Source: Leifsonia sp. Leaf336 (GTDB taxonomy: Bacteria; Actinomycetota; Actinomycetes; Actinomycetales; Microbacteriaceae). From it: a DNA stretch of 64,000 nucleotides. The notes under the pieces are model-generated. The model made no database searches. It was not told the DNA's origin and saw only the letters and a list, made by a program, of their open reading frames with translations. This document shows, piece by piece, positions 35,454-44,421 of this stretch. The stretch lies in NCBI RefSeq assembly GCF_001423695.1, contig NZ_LMOZ01000003.1:102509-166508 (forward strand). Direction: 5' to 3'. A program made the translations under genes and the position numbers. Each line of letters starts with the position of its first letter. Position 1 is the first letter of the stretch.

Positions 35454-38147
35454 ATGAGACTTCACATGTCCCGCGCTGTCGGCGCGCTGGCACTCACGGC
35501 CGTCGCGGGCGCGCTCGCGGTCGCGCTGCCCACCGCGGCGAACGCCGCGGACGCACCCTCGGTGCGCATCACCGAGTGGATGTACAACCCGGTCGCGTCC
35601 TCCGGCGAGTACTTCGAGATCACCAATCTGGGCTCCGCGCCGGTCAGCCTGGCGGGCTGGTCGTTCGACGACGACAGCGAGACCCCGGGCACCGTTCCGC
35701 TGGACAGCCTCGGCACTCTCGCCGTCGGGCAGTCCGCGATCGTCACCGAGTCGGCCGACGCGACCTTCCGCAGCGAGTGGGGCCTCGGGGCCGACGTGAA
35801 GATCCTCGCGGGCAACACCACCAACCTCGGCCGTGCGGATGAGATCAACATCTTCGACGGACCCGATCCCGTCGCGAACCTGGTCGACCGCCTCACCTAC
35901 AACGACCAGGGCACCGGCTCGGTGAAGGGCCCGCGCACGCAGGGCGTCGCGGGCATCCCCACGACGGAGGCCGCGCTCGGCGCCAACGACGCGTCGCAGT
36001 GGCAGCTCTCCGCTGTGGGCGACGCCGAGGCGTCGTGGAAGTCGACCGCGGGCGACATCGGCTCGCCGGGGAAGAGCCGCTTCGCTCCGGCGGACACCAC
36101 TCCGACGCCGGCCTGGGCGAACATCCACATCAACGAGGTGTCGTCCGACAACACCAGCACCCCGGTCGGAGACGCGATCGAGCTGTTCAACAGCGGATCG
36201 GCCGACGTGAGCATCGCGGGCTGGCTGCAGATCGACAGCGGCGCCGCGACCGCGGCCACGACGTTCTCGGCGAGGCTCGCGGACGGAACCGCGACCACCG
36301 TCGTCCCGGCCCACGGCTACGTGTACTTCGCGTCCACCAAGGGGCTCGGCAGCGGCGGCGACGGGGTGAAGCTGTACCTCCCGGACGGCGCGAACGGCAC
36401 CGCGGGCACGCTGGTCGACTCCGTGACGTACACCGCGGGCCAGGCAGGAACCGACGAGACCAACAACTTCGGCGCCGGCGCGATCGCGCGCTGCCCCGAC
36501 GGCACGGGCGCCTTCGTGTCGGTCAAGGACAAGAGCTTCGGCGCCTCCAACGCCGCCGCCTGCCAGAACGTCCTCACCGACCCGACCACCGGCGGAGGCA
36601 ACCCCGGCGGCGGCCCCACCCTGAACTGCCAGCCGGAGGCCCCGTCGGGCACCGGCACCCTCCCGGCCGGCGCGCTCGCTCCGGCCACGTGGCCCGGCAG
36701 CGCCGACGTCACCGTTTCCGACGCGCAGTGCGCCTGGAAGACGACCACCGGCCCCGAGGGTCGCGACGTCAGCGGCCTGGTCTTCGACCCCAACAACGCG
36801 AACGTGCTCTACAGCGTCAAGAACAAGAGCTGGGTCTTCCGCATGGTGAAGCAGGGCGGCCTGTGGGTGGCCGACACGAGCAACGGCTGGGGCGCAGGCA
36901 AGCAGATCTTCTTCCCAGGCAGCACCGACACCGCCACCAACCAGCCCGACTCCGAGGGCCTGACCATCGGACCCGACGGCGCGCTCTATGTCACCACCGA
37001 GCGCAACAACGCGGCCAACACCAACCCGCTGAACTCGATCCTCCGGTTCGACCCGACCCAGTCGGGAACGCAACTCGTCGCGACCGACCAGTGGAACCTG
37101 ACCGCCGAGTTCCCCGAGCTGCATGCCGGCAACAAGACGGAGGCCAACCTCGGCTTCGAGGGCGTCACCTTCGTGCCCGACAGCTACCTCACGTCGAACG
37201 GGTTCGTCGACCAGTCCACCGGCACGACGTACAAGGCCGCCGACTACCCGCAGCACGGCACCGGCCTGTACTTCGCGGCGCTCGAGAACGACGGCAAGCT
37301 TTACGCCTACGCGCTCAACAGCGACCACTCGTTCCACCGCGTGGCCGTCGTCGACACCGGCATGGGCCACGTCATGGACGTGCAGTTCAACGCCGACACC
37401 CAGCGCATCTGGGCGCTGTGCGACAACACGTGCGGCGTCGTCTCGACCGTGCTGAAGGTCGGCACGACCGGCGCGATCGTCCCCGACGTCGCCTACGCCA
37501 AGCCGGCCGGCCTCCCGGTCGACAACCTGGAGGGCTTCGCACTCGCGCCGAGCTCGACCTGCGTCGACGGCACGAAGGAGGCCGTCTGGTCCGATGACGG
37601 CGTCTACGGCACCGGAGCGGGCAGCGCGACCGAGGGCCACGCCCTCGACAGCGGGCGGATCGACTGCGACCTCCACCTCGGCTCGCAGGGTGTGCCGAAG
37701 CCGGACGCCTGGGACAAGAAGAAGGTCTACTTCAACGGCGACAAGGTGAGCTACAACGGCTCGGTGTTCCAGGCCCTCTGGTACACCTCGGGCGAGACCC
37801 CCGGGTCGCAGAAGAACGGCGCCTGGTCGGAACTCGCGACCACCGCGGACGGCAGGACGCTCTGGACGGTCACCCGGCCCTTCAACACCGGTGACGTCGT
37901 CGTCTACCAGGGCCGGACGTTCACGGCCCTCTGGTACACCCGCGGCACCACTCCCGGCGGCGTCGGAGGCCCCTGGAGCGAGATCGTCGCGCCGACCACC
38001 CCCGGCGGCATCCCCGCCTGGAGCAGCGCCACTGTCTACAAGGGCGGCGAGAAGGTCACCTACCAGGGCCACACGTACCAGGCCCAGTGGTACTCGGCCG
38101 GCACCGCGCCCGGCACGAAGAACAGCGCCTGGAAGCTGCTCTCCTAG
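35454..38147 (+). CDS. Large secreted protein: two lamin-tail domains, phytase-like propeller, three CBM5/12-like modules
   Basis: An 897-residue exported protein. A Sec signal ends near residue 32 (ALPTAANAADAPS). Lamin-tail domain 1 (about 34-150) has ITEWMYNPVASSGEYFEITN; domain 2 (about 220-375) has HINEVSSDNTSTPVGDAIEL. A Gly/Pro linker follows. Residues about 420-750 resemble the esterase-like phytase propeller: DVSGLVFDPNN, DSEGLTIGPDGALYVTTER, NLGFEGVTFVPDSY and NLEGFALAP. The C-terminus holds three repeats with WYTSGETPGSQ, WYTRGTTPGGV and WYSAGTAPGTK, as in chitin-binding CBM5/12. It likely binds chitin-like polymer and hydrolyses a phosphate or other ester; the catalysis is uncertain. 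Confidence 0.85.
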   Translation: MRLHMSRAVGALALTAVAGALAVALPTAANAADAPSVRITEWMYNPVASSGEYFEITNLGSAPVSLAGWSFDDDSETPGTVPLDSLGTLAVGQSAIVTESADATFRSEWGLGADVKILAGNTTNLGRADEINIFDGPDPVANLVDRLTYNDQGTGSVKGPRTQGVAGIPTTEAALGANDASQWQLSAVGDAEASWKSTAGDIGSPGKSRFAPADTTPTPAWANIHINEVSSDNTSTPVGDAIELFNSGSADVSIAGWLQIDSGAATAATTFSARLADGTATTVVPAHGYVYFASTKGLGSGGDGVKLYLPDGANGTAGTLVDSVTYTAGQAGTDETNNFGAGAIARCPDGTGAFVSVKDKSFGASNAAACQNVLTDPTTGGGNPGGGPTLNCQPEAPSGTGTLPAGALAPATWPGSADVTVSDAQCAWKTTTGPEGRDVSGLVFDPNNANVLYSVKNKSWVFRMVKQGGLWVADTSNGWGAGKQIFFPGSTDTATNQPDSEGLTIGPDGALYVTTERNNAANTNPLNSILRFDPTQSGTQLVATDQWNLTAEFPELHAGNKTEANLGFEGVTFVPDSYLTSNGFVDQSTGTTYKAADYPQHGTGLYFAALENDGKLYAYALNSDHSFHRVAVVDTGMGHVMDVQFNADTQRIWALCDNTCGVVSTVLKVGTTGAIVPDVAYAKPAGLPVDNLEGFALAPSSTCVDGTKEAVWSDDGVYGTGAGSATEGHALDSGRIDCDLHLGSQGVPKPDAWDKKKVYFNGDKVSYNGSVFQALWYTSGETPGSQKNGAWSELATTADGRTLWTVTRPFNTGDVVVYQGRTFTALWYTRGTTPGGVGGPWSEIVAPTTPGGIPAWSSATVYKGGEKVTYQGHTYQAQWYSAGTAPGTKNSAWKLLS

Positions 38148-38161
38148 CGGTAACCCGCGCG

Positions 38162-38193
38162 ACGTGCCCGGAGGCCCCGCCCTCCGGGCACGT
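38162..38193. terminator. Hairpin terminator after the secreted-protein gene
   Basis: Perfect 13-base arms (38162-38174 and 38181-38193, ACGTGCCCGGAGG and its complement) around a 6-base loop, 15 bases after the stop codon. It matches an intrinsic terminator of the stem-only actinobacterial kind. Confidence 0.8.
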
Positions 38194-38242
38194 CCGCGTC
38201 TGCGGGCGGCCGCGTAAAGTGGGCTCGGCCGAGGAGGTGCGC

Positions 38243-38779
38243 ATGCGCAAGATCGTGGTGTACGAGTTGCTCTCGCTCGACGGGGTGGCGGAGGACCCCG
38301 ACGAGTTCATCGCCGACTGGGACGACGCGATGGACGCCGAGCTCGGCGCCGTGATCGCGTCGCAGGACGCCGTGATCCTCGGCCGGCGCAGCTACGACGA
38401 GTGGTCGCGGTTCTGGCCGACGAGCACGATCGAGCCGTTCGCGACGTTCATCAACGGGGTCGAGAAGCACATCGTCACGTCGTCGCCGCTCGACGGGGAC
38501 TGGGCGAACGCCGCGGCCGTCGAGGGCGACCCGGTCGCGTTCGCCCGACGTTTGAAAGAGGGCGACGGCGGCGACATCGGCGTGCACGCGAGCATCTCGG
38601 TCGCGCGGACCCTGCTGGCGGCCGGCGTCGTCGACGAGCTGCGGCTCGTGATCGCGCCGCGGATCGCGGGGAAGGGCCGCCGGCTGCTCGACGACCTCCC
38701 GCCGCTGCGGCTGGAGACGATCAGGAACGTCACCTCCGCGACCGGCTACCTGCTGGTCGACTTCCGCATCCTGCGCTGA
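38243..38779 (+). CDS. RibD C-terminal/dihydrofolate-reductase-like protein
   Basis: A 178-residue stand-alone reductase domain. The N-terminus IVVYELLSLDGVAEDPDEF, VILGRRSYDEWSRFWP (about residues 45-60), then GDIGVHASISVARTLLAAG and VDELRLVIAPRIAGKGRRLLDD all match the YyaP/YwjB-type dihydrofolate reductase family. It is distinct from the longer homologue at 26190. GAGGAGGTGCGC precedes the ATG. Substrate unknown; probably NADPH-dependent. Confidence 0.87.
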   Translation: MRKIVVYELLSLDGVAEDPDEFIADWDDAMDAELGAVIASQDAVILGRRSYDEWSRFWPTSTIEPFATFINGVEKHIVTSSPLDGDWANAAAVEGDPVAFARRLKEGDGGDIGVHASISVARTLLAAGVVDELRLVIAPRIAGKGRRLLDDLPPLRLETIRNVTSATGYLLVDFRILR

Positions 38780-38799
38780 CCCTTCGGAGCGGCCGCGCG

Positions 38800-39441
38800 T
38801 CAGGCGGCGAGGTGGAAGGTGCTCGCGAACCGCGAGAGGAGGTCGCCGGAACCGCGGAGCACCTCCACGACACCCGTCTCGATCGCGTGCGCCGGAGCGA
38901 GCTCGCCCGAGATGAGCCGGTGGAGGCCCGGGCCGCTCGCGAAGGCGAGGTCGACCGGGCCGTCCCCGCGGGAGACCGCGAGCGTGGGGCCGTCCACCCG
39001 GATGAGGAGGCCGCCCTCCCCGAACCGGGCGCCGTACGCGGTCGACGGTAATGCTGCCGCGACCTGCGGCTGGAACGCGGTGCGCAGCGAGATCGCCATC
39101 GAGTCCGGGGTGACGATCTGCTCCTGGCGCGGGTCCTCCATCGCCTTGAACCCCCAGGCTCCGAGCGCGAGCACGACCGGCTCGAGCTCGCGGCCGTACG
39201 GCGTCAGCTCGTAGAGGATGATGCGGGAGCGCGGCGCCCGGCGGATGATGCCGGCCGCCTGCAGCTCCTTGAGCCGCGCCGCCAGGATGTTGCTCGGGAT
39301 GCGGGGCAATCCCGCCGCGAGCTCGCCGTAGCGGCGCGGCCCGACGAGCAGGTCACGGACGATGAGCAGGGCCCAGCGCTCCCCCACCAGCTCCAGGCCG
39401 CGCGTGATGCCGTCGTACTGGCCGTAGTCTCGCGCGACCAT
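38800..39441 (-). CDS. HxlR-type transcriptional regulator with a C-terminal SCP2-like domain
   Basis: A 213-residue protein. The N-terminal winged helix (about residues 10-100) has RGLELVGERWALLIVRDLLVG, LAAGLPRIPSNILAARLKEL and LYELTPYGRELEPVV, the HxlR pattern. The C-terminal 100 residues (TAFQPQVAAALPSTAYGARF, LHRLISGELAP) look like a sterol-carrier/SCP2 ligand domain often attached to these regulators. It starts five bases after the VOC gene stop, so the two are co-transcribed, and it probably regulates that operon. Confidence 0.88.
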   Translation of the reverse strand: MVARDYGQYDGITRGLELVGERWALLIVRDLLVGPRRYGELAAGLPRIPSNILAARLKELQAAGIIRRAPRSRIILYELTPYGRELEPVVLALGAWGFKAMEDPRQEQIVTPDSMAISLRTAFQPQVAAALPSTAYGARFGEGGLLIRVDGPTLAVSRGDGPVDLAFASGPGLHRLISGELAPAHAIETGVVEVLRGSGDLLSRFASTFHLAA

Positions 39442-39446
39442 CGGCC

Positions 39447-39884
39447 TCAGGCCTGCTGGTTCATGTAGGCCTCAGGGCCCTGCTGCGCGGCGACCGGGTC
39501 CATCCAGCCGAACTCGAGGATGTTGCCGTCGGGGTCGGCCAGCTGTCGCTGGTACATGAAGCCGTAGTCGGCGGCCGGGCGCTCCTCGACGCCGCCTGCG
39601 GCGGTGCCCGCGGCGATCGTCTTGTCGACGATCTCGCGGCTGTCGAGCATGATCGAGGTCGACGCCGACACGGTCTTCGAGGGCTCGCCGACCGGGCGGT
39701 CGGAGAACGTCGAGAAGAACTCGCGCGTGACGATCATGAAGTAGTTGTGGTCTTCGTCGACGACGACGCAGGCGGCGTTGTGGTCGGTGAAGAGCGGGTT
39801 GATGGTGAAACCGACCGCCGTGTAGAACGCCTTCGCGCGCTCCAGGTCGGTCACCGGCAGGTTGACGAACATCATCGCGGCCAT
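39447..39884 (-). CDS. VOC family protein (glyoxalase/bleomycin-resistance fold)
   Basis: A 145-residue protein with the paired beta-alpha-beta-beta-beta modules: MFVNLPVTDLERAKAFYTAVGF start, DHNYFMIVTREFFSTF, and the second module ending DYGFMYQRQLADPDGNILEFGWMDP. The Glu of LEFGWMDP is a typical metal ligand of the family. It may be a lactoylglutathione lyase-like enzyme or a binding protein. It precedes the HxlR gene in one operon. Confidence 0.9.
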   Translation of the reverse strand: MAAMMFVNLPVTDLERAKAFYTAVGFTINPLFTDHNAACVVVDEDHNYFMIVTREFFSTFSDRPVGEPSKTVSASTSIMLDSREIVDKTIAAGTAAGGVEERPAADYGFMYQRQLADPDGNILEFGWMDPVAAQQGPEAYMNQQA

Positions 39885-39907
39885 TGTTGGCTCCCTTGTT
39901 CTGGTGG

Positions 39908-39939
39908 GTTGATGAAACCCATACTTGCAAAAAACAAGT
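39908..39939. promoter_or_regulatory. Candidate operator of the VOC-HxlR operon
   Basis: ACTTG (39923-39927) and CAAGT (39935-39939) form an inverted repeat around an A-rich 7-base spacer. TGGGTT/AACCCA makes a second inverted repeat beside it. Both lie 24-55 bases before the VOC start in an AT-rich pocket. This is the expected place and shape for an HxlR-type autoregulator site. Confidence 0.5.
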
Positions 39940-39975
39940 GGGGCGTCAAGAGGCAGGATTTCCCGACCGCGCGCC

Positions 39976-40776
39976 CTACTCGGTCAGCCGCCGCACCGTC
40001 AGCGCTTGCTCCGCGAAGCCGACCGCGCCGTCGCGGTCGTGGAGGACCGAGCGCGTCACACCGAGGCCGGTCGCGCCGAACACGACCTCCGTGTCGAGGC
40101 CGAGCCAGCCTCCGCCCGGCGCCCGATGGAGGTGGATGGTCAGGTCGACGTTCGGGAACATCCACCGGGTCGGATGCTCGCGCACGGCGACGCCGTTGGC
40201 GGTGTCGACGAGGGTGATCCAGGCGGCCACCGGGTCGATCTCCTCGCCCTCGACGAGGGTGCACTTCGACGACAGCCACGCGATTCCCCGACCGGCCTGC
40301 GGAGGCCGCACCGCGCGCGAGTCGAGGGAGGCGACATAGCCGCCGATCCAGTCGTCGGTCATCGACCACGGCAGCGCGCTCTCCGGCGCGGGCAACGACG
40401 CAGGAGCGCCGCCGGCGACCTCCGCGGTGTCGAACGCCGAGAGCAGCCAGGCTCGCGCCCGCACCGCCGTTCGCCCGTGGATGACGACCGTCGCCTCGAC
40501 GAGCTCGATGGTGCGCCCCGGCCGGATGGTCGCGACCGCGACCTCCACCTCGTCGAGGGCGAGGAAGCCCAGGATGTCGAAGCTGATCCGCGCGAGCTGC
40601 AGCGCCGGCCCGTCGGGGTTCGCGGCGAAGCGCAGGATCTCGTGCGTGATCAGGCCGCCCAGCGGACTGAAGTGCATCTCGTCGTCGGCCCAGGCGCCGC
40701 CGGCGTGCCGGGTCGGGGCGTACCTCCCGCCGCCGAGGGGAACGAAATAGGCATCGGGGGTCGTCTCTGCATCCAC
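39976..40776 (-). CDS. Acyl-CoA thioesterase-like double hot-dog protein
   Basis: A 266-residue protein of the TesB-like thioesterase superfamily. The first hot-dog half has HFSPLGGLITHEILRFAAN and RISFDILGFLALDEVEVAVATIRPGRTIELVEATV. The second half has PNVDLTIHLHRAPGGGWLGLDTEVVFGATGLG and ends AEQALTVRR. Acyl-CoA substrates are probable but the chain length is unknown. It stands alone, convergent with the VOC operon promoter region. Confidence 0.85.
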   Translation of the reverse strand: MDAETTPDAYFVPLGGGRYAPTRHAGGAWADDEMHFSPLGGLITHEILRFAANPDGPALQLARISFDILGFLALDEVEVAVATIRPGRTIELVEATVVIHGRTAVRARAWLLSAFDTAEVAGGAPASLPAPESALPWSMTDDWIGGYVASLDSRAVRPPQAGRGIAWLSSKCTLVEGEEIDPVAAWITLVDTANGVAVREHPTRWMFPNVDLTIHLHRAPGGGWLGLDTEVVFGATGLGVTRSVLHDRDGAVGFAEQALTVRRLTE

Positions 40777-40822
40777 GACTCCAACCTAGGCGCAAGCGGC
40801 CGGACGGGGAGAGACTGGAGGA

Positions 40823-40960
40823 ATGAACAGGGAGAAGCGACAGCGGGAGGCCGACGCCGAGGCCCGCGCCCAGGCGGCGGAAGCGGTGGAGGCCACCGAG
40901 ACGGACGACGACTTCATCGACGCGGACGAGACGCTGGAGTCGGAGGAGGAGCCGGGCTAG
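40823..40960 (+). CDS. 45-residue acidic small protein
   Basis: A short open frame with a strong ribosome-binding site (CTGGAGGA directly before the ATG). The protein is MNREKRQREADAEARAQAAE followed by a strongly acidic tail ending ESEEEPG. It has a basic head, a helical middle and an Asp/Glu-rich end; no family is recognised. The good start signal, own stop and lack of overlap argue that it is real. Confidence 0.55.
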   Translation: MNREKRQREADAEARAQAAEAVEATETDDDFIDADETLESEEEPG

Positions 40961-40988
40961 GCACTGGCCGGCCTGCCCGGCCCGCGCC

Positions 40989-43349
40989 TCAGCCCGCGTG
41001 GCCGTCGACGAACCGCGAGGCAGCCGCTCCGCGCAGGTCGGCGTCCCGCACGAGCGGCGGGATGGTGGGGTCGTTCGGCAGGTCGATGGTCGCGCTGAGC
41101 CGGAGGTCGCGCGATGACGCGCCGACGTCGATCGTGAACGTGCCGCCCTCCCGACGCCAGAGACCCACGCGGCCGTCGGCCCGCGTGGCGGCCGAGTCCC
41201 AGTAGGCGAAGTCCCGGCTCTCCAGCTCGAATACGGCGCGCGCCGAGGCCCCCGGTTCGAGCCGGAGCTTCTCGAAACCGCGCAGCTCACGGACCGGTCG
41301 GCGCACCTCTGCGTCCGGATCGCCGACGTACAGCTGCACGACCTCCGCGCCCGCGACCGTGCCTGCATTCGTCACGGTGCAGGAGACGCGCGCACGACCG
41401 GCCGCCGCGTCGACGACCGTCACCTCGAGGTCGCTGTACGCGAACTCCGTGTACGAGAGCCCGTGCCCGAACGGGTACCGCACCGCGCGTCGGAGCGCGT
41501 CGTACCAGCGGTAGCCGATGAAGACGCCCTCGCCGTACAGCACGGTGCCGCGCTCGCCCGTCCAGTTCGGGAACCCGGGGGTGTCCTCGAGAGCCAGCGG
41601 GAAGGTCTCGGCGACGCGTCCCGACGGGTTGGTGCGCCCGAAGAGCGCGTCCGCGACCGCCGCACCGACACCCTGGCCTCCCAGCCACGATTCGAGGATG
41701 CCGTCGACGCGGTCGTGCCAGGGATCCATCGTCACCGGCGACCCGTTCGACAGCACGACGGTGAGGGAGGCTCCCGTCCGCTCCCGCAGATCGGCGAGTG
41801 CCGCGATCAGCGCGACCTGGTCGGCGGGCAGCGCGAGCGTGTCGCGGTCGTTCGCCTCCTGCTCGTGCGAGAGCGGGAGGCCGGCGAAGACGACGATCGT
41901 CTCCGCCCCCTCCGCGACCGCCACCGCCTCGTCGATCAGCCCGAGCGCCGCGTCGGAGAGCGGCCTCTGACGCAGGCGCTGTACAGCCTCGGCGAGCCGC
42001 AGCTCGTCGTGGAGGTACTCGGAGTGCCGGGAGACAGCCGGCCGGTCCGCTTCCGTCGTGACCCCGTGGGCGGCCAGGACGGCGAGGTTGTCGTCCTGGT
42101 ACGCGTTCCGCGGGAAGTCGAAGTAGCCGGGCGCATACGCGACCCGGTCTCCGGCGATCGCTCGGATCGCGTCGAGCGGCACGTCGACACGGGTCGCATC
42201 GACGCCGGAGGAGCCTCCGCCCTGGATGCGCGCGTTCTCGGCGAACGCGCCGATGACGGCGACCGTGCCTCCGGTCTCCGCCAAAGGCAAGACGGGGGCG
42301 CCTCCCGCTGGCGTCGGCTCGTTGCGCATCAGCGTGAGGCAGGCGGCGGCGGCCTCCCGCGCCAGCTCATGGTGCTCGTCGGCGCGCAGCAGACCGAGCT
42401 GCTCGGCGGTGAGGCGGTCGCCCGCGGCGTGGCCGAGGCGCATGACCGGCCCGTCGACCGCGTCCGCTCCGGGATAGGTGCGCGCGACCAGGGTGAGGAC
42501 GCGGCGGGCGGCGGCGTCCACGACGGTCTCGTCCAGCTCGCCCGCGCGCACGGCCTCCACCACCTCCGCGACCGTGCGGCCCGCCGTGCCCGGCATCTCG
42601 AGATCGAGACCGGCGCGGAGGGCGGCGACCCTGTCGTGCACGGCGTCCCAGTCGGAGACCACCGCGCCCTCGTAGCCCCAGTCGTCGCGGAGCACCTCGG
42701 TCAGCAGCCAGCGGTTCTGCGACGCGTGCACGCCGAGGAGGCGGTTGTACGAGCACATCACCGTCCACGGCGTCGCGGTCTTCACGACGCGCTCGAAGGC
42801 CGGGAGGTAGATCTCCCGCAGGGTGCGCTCGTCCGCGACGACCGAGATCCTGGTGCGCTCGATCTCCTGGTTGTTGGCCGCGAAGTGCTTGAGCGATGCG
42901 CCGACGCCCGTCGATTGGAGGCCGTCGACGTAGGCGGCGCCGAGCTCGCCCGCGAGCAGCGGATCCTCCGCGAAGTACTCGAAGTTGCGTCCGCACAACG
43001 GCGAGCGCTTCATGTTCACACCCGGGCCGAGCACGACCTGAACGCCCTCCGCGCGGGCCTCCTCGCCGATGGCGACCGCCACCCGCCTCGTCAGGTCGCG
43101 GTCCCAGGAGGCCCCCATCGCGGACGCCGTCGGGAACCCGGTTGCGGGCACCCAGACCATGTCCACTCCGGTCTCCTTGCGGAGCCCGTGCGGGCCGTCG
43201 CCGACCTCGATCGCCGGCACCGGCGCGGGCAGGCCGGGCCGGTCGATCGCCTGCGTGAACCAATCGTCGACACCGGAGAGCAGCGACGCCTTCTCCTCCA
43301 GGGTGAGAGCGGCGAGGACGTCGTCCACGGCGAACGGCGGGACATGCAT
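40989..43349 (-). CDS. Beta-glucosidase-type glycoside hydrolase family 3
   Basis: A 786-residue cytosolic GH3 enzyme with the usual three parts. The TIM barrel (about residues 1-300) has GDGPHGLRKE, KHFAANNQEIERTRISVVADERTLREIYL and the nucleophile strand AVVSDWDAVHDR. The sandwich domain (about 370-600) has PLSHEQEANDRDTLALP and the acid/base region. The fibronectin-III-like C-terminus starts near 660 (VSCTVTNAGTVAGAEVVQLYV). There is no signal peptide, so it cleaves imported beta-glycosides. It is the last gene of the sugar operon. Confidence 0.92.
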   Translation of the reverse strand: MHVPPFAVDDVLAALTLEEKASLLSGVDDWFTQAIDRPGLPAPVPAIEVGDGPHGLRKETGVDMVWVPATGFPTASAMGASWDRDLTRRVAVAIGEEARAEGVQVVLGPGVNMKRSPLCGRNFEYFAEDPLLAGELGAAYVDGLQSTGVGASLKHFAANNQEIERTRISVVADERTLREIYLPAFERVVKTATPWTVMCSYNRLLGVHASQNRWLLTEVLRDDWGYEGAVVSDWDAVHDRVAALRAGLDLEMPGTAGRTVAEVVEAVRAGELDETVVDAAARRVLTLVARTYPGADAVDGPVMRLGHAAGDRLTAEQLGLLRADEHHELAREAAAACLTLMRNEPTPAGGAPVLPLAETGGTVAVIGAFAENARIQGGGSSGVDATRVDVPLDAIRAIAGDRVAYAPGYFDFPRNAYQDDNLAVLAAHGVTTEADRPAVSRHSEYLHDELRLAEAVQRLRQRPLSDAALGLIDEAVAVAEGAETIVVFAGLPLSHEQEANDRDTLALPADQVALIAALADLRERTGASLTVVLSNGSPVTMDPWHDRVDGILESWLGGQGVGAAVADALFGRTNPSGRVAETFPLALEDTPGFPNWTGERGTVLYGEGVFIGYRWYDALRRAVRYPFGHGLSYTEFAYSDLEVTVVDAAAGRARVSCTVTNAGTVAGAEVVQLYVGDPDAEVRRPVRELRGFEKLRLEPGASARAVFELESRDFAYWDSAATRADGRVGLWRREGGTFTIDVGASSRDLRLSATIDLPNDPTIPPLVRDADLRGAAASRFVDGHAG

Positions 43350-43399
43350 GCGGGTGGAGCCTTTCAGAGTCTCAGAAGCGGGAACGCGGATCGGGCGGA

Positions 43400-44419
43400 T
43401 CAGGTGGCGAGGAATTCCTCGGGGTGCTCGTGCCGGATGCGCGCCATGAGCTCGGGCGTGACCTCCACACCGCCCTCGGCGAGCGCGTCCAGCACCACGC
43501 CGTGCAACGGGGAGGCGTTCGCCACCGTGACCCGCGTGCCCGGCGCGACCCGGCCCAGCTCGGCGAGGATCGCGTCGCGCATCGCCGGGTGCTCGGAGGT
43601 CGCGACCGAGCCATTGAGGAGCACCGGCAGCTCCCCCGCGGCGAAGTCGGCGCCGACGCGCCGCGCGCACCACTCGGCGTACCCCACGAAGGCGGTCGCC
43701 TGGTGGTCGACGATGGCGCGCGCGACCGCGTCGCCCTCGCCGGCGAGCGCGAGGACGAGCCGGGAGGCCTGCCAGAGGTCGCTGCCGGGCAGCGCCCCGA
43801 AGCGGCGGGTGAACACGTGCCGCAGCTCGCCCGCATCGGCGACGCCGTAGTGCGCGCACAGCGCCTCGGTGAGTCGCGTGGCGGGCCCCATGCCCATCCA
43901 CTCGCGGCAGGCCGCCTTCATCGCGCTGTTGCCGAGGCCCTGCCCGCCGAGATCGTCGAACACGTACCAGCCCGAGCACTGCTCGCGCCCGTCGGCGGAG
44001 CGGGCTGCGACGGCCGGGCCGGTGCCGACGGTGATCGACACGCCGACGCCGCTGCCGTCGATGAGACGCAGGGACGCGAAGCCGTCGTTCTTGACACTCC
44101 AGCCACCGAGCCCCGGCAACTGGCCGGCGATCCGCTCGTCCCAGAACGCGGCGTCCTCCGGGTAGTCGACGCCGGCCAGGCGGAAGGCCGCCGACCGGAC
44201 GTCCGCGGCCGTGGCGCCCGCCTCCTGAAGTGCGGAGGCCGTGGCGCCGAACACCGCCTGCTCGGCGACCTCGATGCTCGCCGCTCCGTAGATGTCGCCG
44301 CGTCCGCCGCGGCCACGACCGAGGACGGCGCCCTCGCCGTCGACGACGAGGGCGACCGTCTTGGAGTTGCCCGCATCGACGGCGAGGAAGAACGGACCCG
44401 ACTCCGCGCGCTCCGCCAT
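43400..44419 (-). CDS. N-acetylglucosamine kinase-like protein (BadF/BadG ATPase family)
   Basis: A 339-residue actin-fold sugar kinase. The phosphate-1 loop is FLAVDAGNSKTVALVVDGEG (about residues 11-30). Then come GRGRGGRGDIYGAASIE, DYPEDAAFWDERI, SITVGTGPAVAARSADGREQ, and the GWYVFDDLGGQGLGNSAMKAACREWMG stretch. It phosphorylates an amino sugar such as GlcNAc or glucosamine, consistent with the NagB-like gene upstream. Its start follows the GH4 stop by two bases. Confidence 0.88.
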   Translation of the reverse strand: MAERAESGPFFLAVDAGNSKTVALVVDGEGAVLGRGRGGRGDIYGAASIEVAEQAVFGATASALQEAGATAADVRSAAFRLAGVDYPEDAAFWDERIAGQLPGLGGWSVKNDGFASLRLIDGSGVGVSITVGTGPAVAARSADGREQCSGWYVFDDLGGQGLGNSAMKAACREWMGMGPATRLTEALCAHYGVADAGELRHVFTRRFGALPGSDLWQASRLVLALAGEGDAVARAIVDHQATAFVGYAEWCARRVGADFAAGELPVLLNGSVATSEHPAMRDAILAELGRVAPGTRVTVANASPLHGVVLDALAEGGVEVTPELMARIRHEHPEEFLAT

Positions 44420-44421
44420 GC

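Noticed and set aside
35439..38072. 877-codon open frame on the minus strand
   Set aside because: It is the antisense of the secreted lamin-tail protein. Its amino-acid composition is Arg/Val/Gly noise.
38162..38193. Including the hairpin after the secreted-protein gene in the same repeat family
   Set aside because: The arm contains CGTGCCC but lacks the CGARGGGCACG start and the GTTGTTGTC core. It is better called a simple terminator.
41463..43850. 795-codon open frame on the plus strand
   Set aside because: Antisense shadow of the GH3 gene; no start signal and no domain.
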